Shown one piece after another: positions 6,510 through 9,693 of a stretch of DNA of 9,693 nucleotides. The notes under the pieces were generated by a model. The model was given only the letters and a program-made list of their open reading frames with translations. It did no database searches and was not told the origin of the DNA. Numbering within the stretch: position 1 is the first letter of the stretch; each line of letters starts with the position of its first letter. This DNA is from VRUB01 sp046758085 (GTDB lineage Bacteria; Pseudomonadota; Gammaproteobacteria; Acidiferrobacterales; SPGG2), in contig JBHHZP010000137.1 of assembly GCA_046758085.1 (NCBI GenBank), positions 1 to 9,693 of the forward strand, read 5' to 3'. The position numbers and the translations under genes are program-made.

Positions 6510-7910
6510 CTATCGAGACGTAGGACGACGCAAGATCGCCTGCTTGCGCGCGCCGAGCGCGTCAAAGTCATTGCCACGAGTTGGAGCCCTGGCCGGGCAG
6601 CGGGTGCCCGGCCAGGGCGATCGCGATGGAACGATCTTGTAGACCTTGTCGAGACCGCCGACCGGGCCGCGGGTATCCGTTGCCATTACGTAGACTTCGC
6701 CGTCGGCGTCCTGTCCGAAACCCAGCACATACGAATTGAACTTAGGCATGTTGCTGACCTTGACGTCCTCCATTTGCCACTTACCGCCCTTCTGCGAGCC
6801 GACATAAAGACGGCCGTCTCTGACGGCGAATGACTTGCTCCAGTCACCGAAGAAATATTTCCCATCCCAGGCCTTGTGGCTACCGCGGTAGACGTAACCA
6901 CCGATGATGGAAAGCCCCTTGCAGTCGTCGGTAACGTTGCAATTGTTGTACTCGATGATGGGGTCGATCATCCCGGCGTCGTCGCACGAGGACAGGTGGG
7001 TATTCGGCTTGACGTAATCGAAGCAGTGCGTGCCCTCTTTAACGCGCCAGCCGTAGTTCCCGCCCTTTTTGACGATATCGACTTCTTCAAAACTGTTTTG
7101 CCCGACATCGGCACAGAACAGCTCGTGATTGCCCTTCTTGTCGAAGGAACAGCGCCACGGATTTCGGAAGCCGTAGGCCCAGATCTCCGGCCGCACGCCC
7201 GACTTGCCGACAAATGGATTGTCCCTGGGGGTCGTGTACGGCTCGCCACTGTTGACGTCGATCCGCAGGATCTTCCCCTTGAGTACGTTGAGATCCTGGC
7301 CGTTACCCGTAACCACGTTATGGCCGATCCCCCAATCGTTGGCGTAGCCGCCGTCACCGGTGGAGATGTAGAGGTAGCCGTCGCGGCCGAAGTCGATCCA
7401 GTGGCCGTTGTGATTGAACTGCGGCCAGTCAATCTGTGTAACGATTCGCTCCCAGGAGGGATCGGCCTTGTTGGGGTTGTCTTTGGAGACCCGGTACTCG
7501 GCGACGTAGTTGGTATGGGCATACCAGAACTGCTTGTCGTAAGGGGAGGCTCCGTGGATCGGTCCTCCATAAGAGATATAAAACCTCCCGTTGGTCTTGA
7601 AGTCGGGATGAAAGGCTATCGCGTACAGACCTTCCTCATCGAAGTCGGCGTACAGCGGGACCAGCTTGTGGCGAATATTCAAGAACGGCTCATCGAGCAA
7701 CTTGCCATCCGGCATCAAGACCTTGATGACGCCGATCTGCTCGACGATGAAACGTCGCTTGGTCCCATCCGGTGGGGACACTAACGTCATCGGTGCCGTC
7801 AGTCCTTCGGCGACGGCCTCGAGCTTGACGTCCAGCGCCCGGCTGGGTTGGGCGAAGAAAGCAAAGAGAATGAGACTGGAAAATACGGCGCAAATGCGGT
7901 TGATTGCCAT
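6510..7910 (-). CDS. Exported PQQ-dependent sugar dehydrogenase (GSDH family), paralogue 2
   Basis: A 466-residue beta-propeller quinoprotein of the same family as the gene at 3509-4894 but clearly diverged. The signal peptide covers residues 1-25 (cleavage near SRA-LD). Landmarks are GLYAIAFHPDF (94-104), FNHNGHWIDFGRDGYLYISTGDGG (165-188), IWAYGFRNPW (243-252), CADVGQNSFEEVD (266-278) and GNYGW (284-288). H167 and R249 correspond to the catalytic His and the substrate Arg of soluble glucose dehydrogenase. The propeller appears to end at DKVYKIVP (421-428). The last 38 residues are rich in Arg and Pro, look unrelated to the family, and are partly encoded by a hairpin (6586-6618). The ATG at 7910 has a strong SD (AAGGAGG, 7917-7923). 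Two cytochrome genes follow at once, so it likely reduces them in the periplasm. Substrate unknown. Confidence 0.9.
   Translation of the reverse strand: MAINRICAVFSSLILFAFFAQPSRALDVKLEAVAEGLTAPMTLVSPPDGTKRRFIVEQIGVIKVLMPDGKLLDEPFLNIRHKLVPLYADFDEEGLYAIAFHPDFKTNGRFYISYGGPIHGASPYDKQFWYAHTNYVAEYRVSKDNPNKADPSWERIVTQIDWPQFNHNGHWIDFGRDGYLYISTGDGGYANDWGIGHNVVTGNGQDLNVLKGKILRIDVNSGEPYTTPRDNPFVGKSGVRPEIWAYGFRNPWRCSFDKKGNHELFCADVGQNSFEEVDIVKKGGNYGWRVKEGTHCFDYVKPNTHLSSCDDAGMIDPIIEYNNCNVTDDCKGLSIIGGYVYRGSHKAWDGKYFFGDWSKSFAVRDGRLYVGSQKGGKWQMEDVKVSNMPKFNSYVLGFGQDADGEVYVMATDTRGPVGGLDKVYKIVPSRSPWPGTRCPARAPTRGNDFDALGARKQAILRRPTSR
6586..6618. repeat. Perfect 14-bp inverted repeat (hairpin) inside the 3' end of a dehydrogenase frame
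   Basis: Bases 6586-6599 (GCCCTGGCCGGGCA) and 6605-6618 (TGCCCGGCCAGGGC) are perfect complements separated by five bases. The stem is very GC-rich and would be stable in RNA. On the minus strand no T-run follows, so it is not a standard intrinsic terminator. Its place, about 75 bases before the dehydrogenase stop and the downstream cytochrome start, fits a partial attenuator or an mRNA-stabilising or processing structure that sets different levels for dehydrogenase and cytochromes. A short inserted palindromic element is the alternative. Confidence 0.85.
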
Positions 7911-8165
7911 GAGACCCCTCCTTCCACGTGTTGGTGCTTGTTCTTAACCCCGGTGGACGTCCGTCCGCTGGGGCGGCTTGTGCGTTATGCGCGTCCCTCA
8001 AACGACGCTGCCTGGGAGTTTCCGTGCGCCGGGATATTGTACTAGAAAACGAGACGTCCTATCTGCCTCAGGGAGCCTCAACTAGACCGGGCTAATGCGA
8101 TATCGCGTTCCGCGAGCTTCCGGGGCTGTCGGTGGGCCCTCCCCTCCCGCTGTTTTCTGCTGTTA

Positions 8166-8186
8166 TTTTCAGTCCGCAGTCAGCAG
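8166..8186 (+). repeat. Copy 1 of a 21-base repeat flanking galE
   Basis: This 21-base word (TTTTCAGTCCGCAGTCAGCAG) recurs at 9424-9444 in the same orientation with two C-to-T changes. The two copies lie on either side of galE and belong to a wider degenerate AGTC-rich tract. Confidence 0.75.
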
Positions 8187-8197
8187 CTATGGATTTC

Positions 8198-8210
8198 TAG
8201 TCCCCAGCCC
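8198..8210 (+). repeat. 13-base direct repeat, copy 1
   Basis: TAGTCCCCAGCCC occurs here and again at 8259-8271, identical and 61 bases apart start to start. The sequence between the copies is low in complexity and pyrimidine-rich. Confidence 0.7.
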
Positions 8211-8258
8211 TTAATCCTTTTTATCCCTTACCCCTCATATTTCACGCCTCGTCGCTGT

Positions 8259-8271
8259 TAGTCCCCAGCCC
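8259..8271 (+). repeat. 13-base direct repeat, copy 2
   Basis: Second exact copy of TAGTCCCCAGCCC. It is followed directly by GCAGTCCCACGTCTGCAG, which carries further AGTCC-type words of the same tract. Confidence 0.7.
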
Positions 8272-8353
8272 GCAGTCCCACGTCTGCAGCCGTAGGGGCC
8301 CTCACCCCGCAGGAGCCTAGTCCTTCGTCCTTCGAGCTTTCACGTCTACCGGC

Positions 8354-8359
8354 TACAAT
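8354..8359 (+). promoter_or_regulatory. Possible -10 box of the galE promoter
   Basis: TACAAT matches the sigma-70 -10 consensus at five of six positions. It would give a start of transcription near 8366 and a leader of about 17 bases before the TTG at 8383. The hexamer 17 bases upstream (TTCGAG) is a poor -35 box, so support is limited. Confidence 0.35.
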
Positions 8360-8370
8360 TGATAGTCATA

Positions 8371-8375
8371 AAGGA
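8371..8375 (+). promoter_or_regulatory. Ribosome binding site fixing the galE start
   Basis: AAGGA lies seven bases before the TTG at 8383, an ideal distance. It argues against the earlier in-frame TTG at 8359, which overlaps the probable -10 box. Confidence 0.6.
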
Positions 8376-8382
8376 CACGCCG

Positions 8383-9417
8383 TTGCAAAACAAAGGCAAC
8401 ATTTTAGTGACCGGCGGTGCCGGTTACGTGGGGTGCCATGCGTGCAAGGCGCTGGCGGTGGCGGGATTTACTCCCGTTACGCTGGACAATCTGGTTCGCG
8501 GCCATGAATGGGCGGTGAAGTGGGGGCCGCTGGAGGTCGGGGATGTCACCGACGCCAGGCGTGTCGCCGACGTCGTCAAGAAATACCGTCCCGTGGGCGT
8601 CATGCACTTCGCGGCCTTTGCCTACGTCGGCGAGTCGGTCGAGCATCCGGAAAGATACTATGCCAACAACGTCGTGGGCAGCTTCCAGTTATTGCAGGCA
8701 TTGAATCGCGCGGGAATCAGGAATATCGTTTTCTCCAGTACCTGCTCCACCTACGGCATACCCGATCGCATTCCGATCTCCGAGGATCATCAGCAGGTAC
8801 CTGTTAATCCCTACGGCACCGGCAAGCTCATGATCGAGACCATGTTGCGGGATCTCGATCTTGCCTACGATATGCCTTCGGTTTCGCTGCGGTACTTCAA
8901 CGCAGCCGGGGCGGATCCCGGGGGCGAGGTGGGTGAGGATCACGACCCGGAGACTCACGCGGTGCCGCTGGCAATCACGACCGCCTTAGGGGAACGCCCG
9001 GTGTTCGAGATTTACGGCACCGACTATGAGACCGATGACGGCACCGCCGTTCGCGACTACGTCCACGTCGCCGATCTGGCCACGGCGCACGTACGGGCGT
9101 TGGAGTACCTGCTCGCCGGCGGGAAACGAACGGCGCTTAATCTCGGCACGGGCCGCGGGCACTCGGTACGTGAGCTGATCGGCTCCGTCGAGCACGTGTC
9201 AGGCAAAGCCGTGGCCGTGCGCGAAGGTCCGCGACGGGCGGGTGATCCACCGGTGCTGGTTGCGGATGCATCAAAGGCGAAAGAGATACTGGAATGGCAA
9301 CCCGAATACGCTGAGCTGGACGCGATTGTCGACACCGCGTTGCGATGGCATTTGCATCGAAGCGATGCTTTTTCGGCGCATAAGCGGCACGGGGGCAAAA
9401 GAACAACAATAAAATAG
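8383..9417 (+). CDS. galE: UDP-glucose 4-epimerase
   Basis: A 344-residue short-chain dehydrogenase/reductase-type epimerase that interconverts UDP-glucose and UDP-galactose in the cytoplasm, supplying sugars for polysaccharide or LPS synthesis. Seen are the NAD-binding GGAGYVG (11-17), DNL (35-37), GDVTD (53-57), HFAAFAYVGES (75-85), SSTCSTYG (118-125), the catalytic NPYGTGK (Y144, K148), LRYFNAAGADP (169-179) and RDYVHVADL (224-232). The third position of the serine motif is Thr (T120), as in many GalE proteins. The body ends near residue 323; a basic tail of about 20 residues (to KRTTIK) goes beyond the usual GalE end. I start at the TTG at 8383 because AAGGA precedes it by seven bases. 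It stands alone, divergent from the dehydrogenase/cytochrome operon. A related UDP-sugar epimerase activity cannot be excluded. Confidence 0.92.
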   Translation: MQNKGNILVTGGAGYVGCHACKALAVAGFTPVTLDNLVRGHEWAVKWGPLEVGDVTDARRVADVVKKYRPVGVMHFAAFAYVGESVEHPERYYANNVVGSFQLLQALNRAGIRNIVFSSTCSTYGIPDRIPISEDHQQVPVNPYGTGKLMIETMLRDLDLAYDMPSVSLRYFNAAGADPGGEVGEDHDPETHAVPLAITTALGERPVFEIYGTDYETDDGTAVRDYVHVADLATAHVRALEYLLAGGKRTALNLGTGRGHSVRELIGSVEHVSGKAVAVREGPRRAGDPPVLVADASKAKEILEWQPEYAELDAIVDTALRWHLHRSDAFSAHKRHGGKRTTIK

Positions 9418-9423
9418 GATTTG

Positions 9424-9444
9424 TTTTCAGTCCGTAGTCAGTAG
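9424..9444 (+). repeat. Copy 2 of the 21-base repeat flanking galE
   Basis: TTTTCAGTCCGTAGTCAGTAG matches 8166-8186 at 19 of 21 bases, same orientation, starting seven bases after the galE stop. The following stretch to about 9535 continues with related words (CTTGCCCCTTGTAGCTTGCG, GTCTAGTATCTGACTAATCAG, CTCACGGACCACGACTCACC), a degenerate non-coding tract between galE and the convergent PIN-domain gene. Confidence 0.75.
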
Positions 9445-9560
9445 TTCCTTGCCCCTTGTAGCTTGCGCCTTGAGTCTAGTATCTGACTAATCAGCGATCA
9501 CAACTCACGGACCACGACTCACCTTGAACCTTGTATTTGTCGTCTGCTGTTTCACAAAAC

Positions 9561-9693
9561 TCACGGCCACATGGCTTGCCGGAAATGTCTGCGGATTGGT
9601 GGGTCTTTTGTCAGCAACCGGTTCCGGTGTAGTTCCGCTTGCGCAACGAGGATGCGGTCAAAGGAGTCGCACGCCCACTTTTGCCGCAAGGCG
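9561..9693 (-). CDS. PIN-domain protein (VapC-like), C-terminal fragment
   Basis: On the minus strand an open frame enters from the right edge and ends with TGA at 9561-9563, giving the last 43 residues of a protein. It contains CDSFDRILVAQAELHRNRLLTKDPPIRR, the C-terminal signature of PIN-domain ribonucleases: the Asp of the (D)xFDR motif helps bind the catalytic metal, LVAQA forms the next helix and LLTKD the last strand. Most such genes are VapC toxins, which cut RNA and are paired with a small VapB antitoxin encoded just upstream; that region is outside the window, so the toxin-antitoxin role is inferred. The gene runs convergent to galE, separated by the AGTC-rich tract. The N-terminus and the first catalytic Asp cannot be seen. 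Confidence 0.82.
   Translation of the reverse strand, partial: ALRQKWACDSFDRILVAQAELHRNRLLTKDPPIRRHFRQAMWP

Larger units (their letters stand above)
7911..8382. other. Divergent intergenic region (472 bases) between sugar dehydrogenase 2 and galE
   Basis: I find no gene. The left part (7911-8110) should carry the minus-strand dehydrogenase promoter. TACAAT on the minus strand at 8036-8041 resembles a -10 box but has no convincing -35 partner. GCGATATCGC (8097-8106) is a perfect 10-base palindrome. From about 8166 to 8345 the sequence becomes pyrimidine-rich and repetitive, with many AGTCC, CCAGCCC and CAGTC words, and reads as a degenerate intergenic repeat. The right end carries the probable galE promoter and ribosome binding site. 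Confidence 0.6.

Noticed and set aside
6586..6618. Hairpin as an intrinsic terminator
   Set aside because: No T-run follows on the transcribed strand and the dehydrogenase frame reads through it into a closely spaced cytochrome gene.
6876..7784. 302-codon plus-strand open frame opposite sugar dehydrogenase 2
   Set aside because: Same reason: it is an antisense shadow of a conserved quinoprotein and starts and ends without supporting signals.
8166..8345. AGTC-rich tract as a CRISPR array
   Set aside because: Repeats are short, degenerate and not regularly spaced, and there are no cas genes.
8359..8382. TTG at 8359 as the galE start
   Set aside because: It lacks a Shine-Dalgarno and overlaps a probable -10 box; the TTG at 8383 has AAGGA at ideal spacing and gives the usual GalE N-terminus.

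Overview
The window looks like chromosomal DNA of a GC-rich Gram-negative proteobacterium. A gammaproteobacterium is my guess, from codon use, exported c-type cytochromes, PQQ enzymes and the style of intergenic repeats; no rRNA or other marker gene fixes the taxon. Coding density is high, with five blocks.

(1) Positions 1-86 hold a small intergenic element with 17-bp perfect terminal inverted repeats around an inner hairpin. It lies just downstream of the left-hand operon.

(2) Positions 156-4894, minus strand, form a likely transcription unit, in transcription order: an exported PQQ-dependent sugar dehydrogenase, an EboF-like alkaline-phosphatase-superfamily protein, an EboA-like protein and an EboB-like TatD-type metallohydrolase. 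The last three are half of the ebo metabolite-traffic cluster, known from cyanobacterial scytonemin synthesis and from pseudomonads. The eboC, eboD and eboE partners are not in the window.

(3) Positions 5218-5598, plus strand, encode a four-helix TMEM220-family membrane protein. It is divergent from block 2 and nearly abuts block 4 tail to tail.

(4) Positions 5605-7910, minus strand, form a second operon: another exported PQQ-dependent sugar dehydrogenase, a small exported cytochrome c, and a second exported cytochrome c that resembles cytochrome cL, the electron acceptor of methanol dehydrogenase. Together these make a plausible periplasmic sugar or alcohol oxidation chain, with electrons passing from PQQ to heme c. 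A perfect 14-bp-stem hairpin sits inside the 3' end of the dehydrogenase frame.

(5) Positions 8383-9417, plus strand, encode a UDP-glucose 4-epimerase (galE). It is flanked on both sides by related degenerate AGTC-rich repeats. The right edge carries the C-terminus of a PIN-domain (VapC-like) protein on the minus strand.

The main point of interest is the physical linkage of a periplasmic PQQ oxidase to an ebo-type export module. It suggests a substrate or product handled across the inner membrane, with a neighbouring PQQ/cytochrome module possibly acting on the same compound. That functional link is inference.
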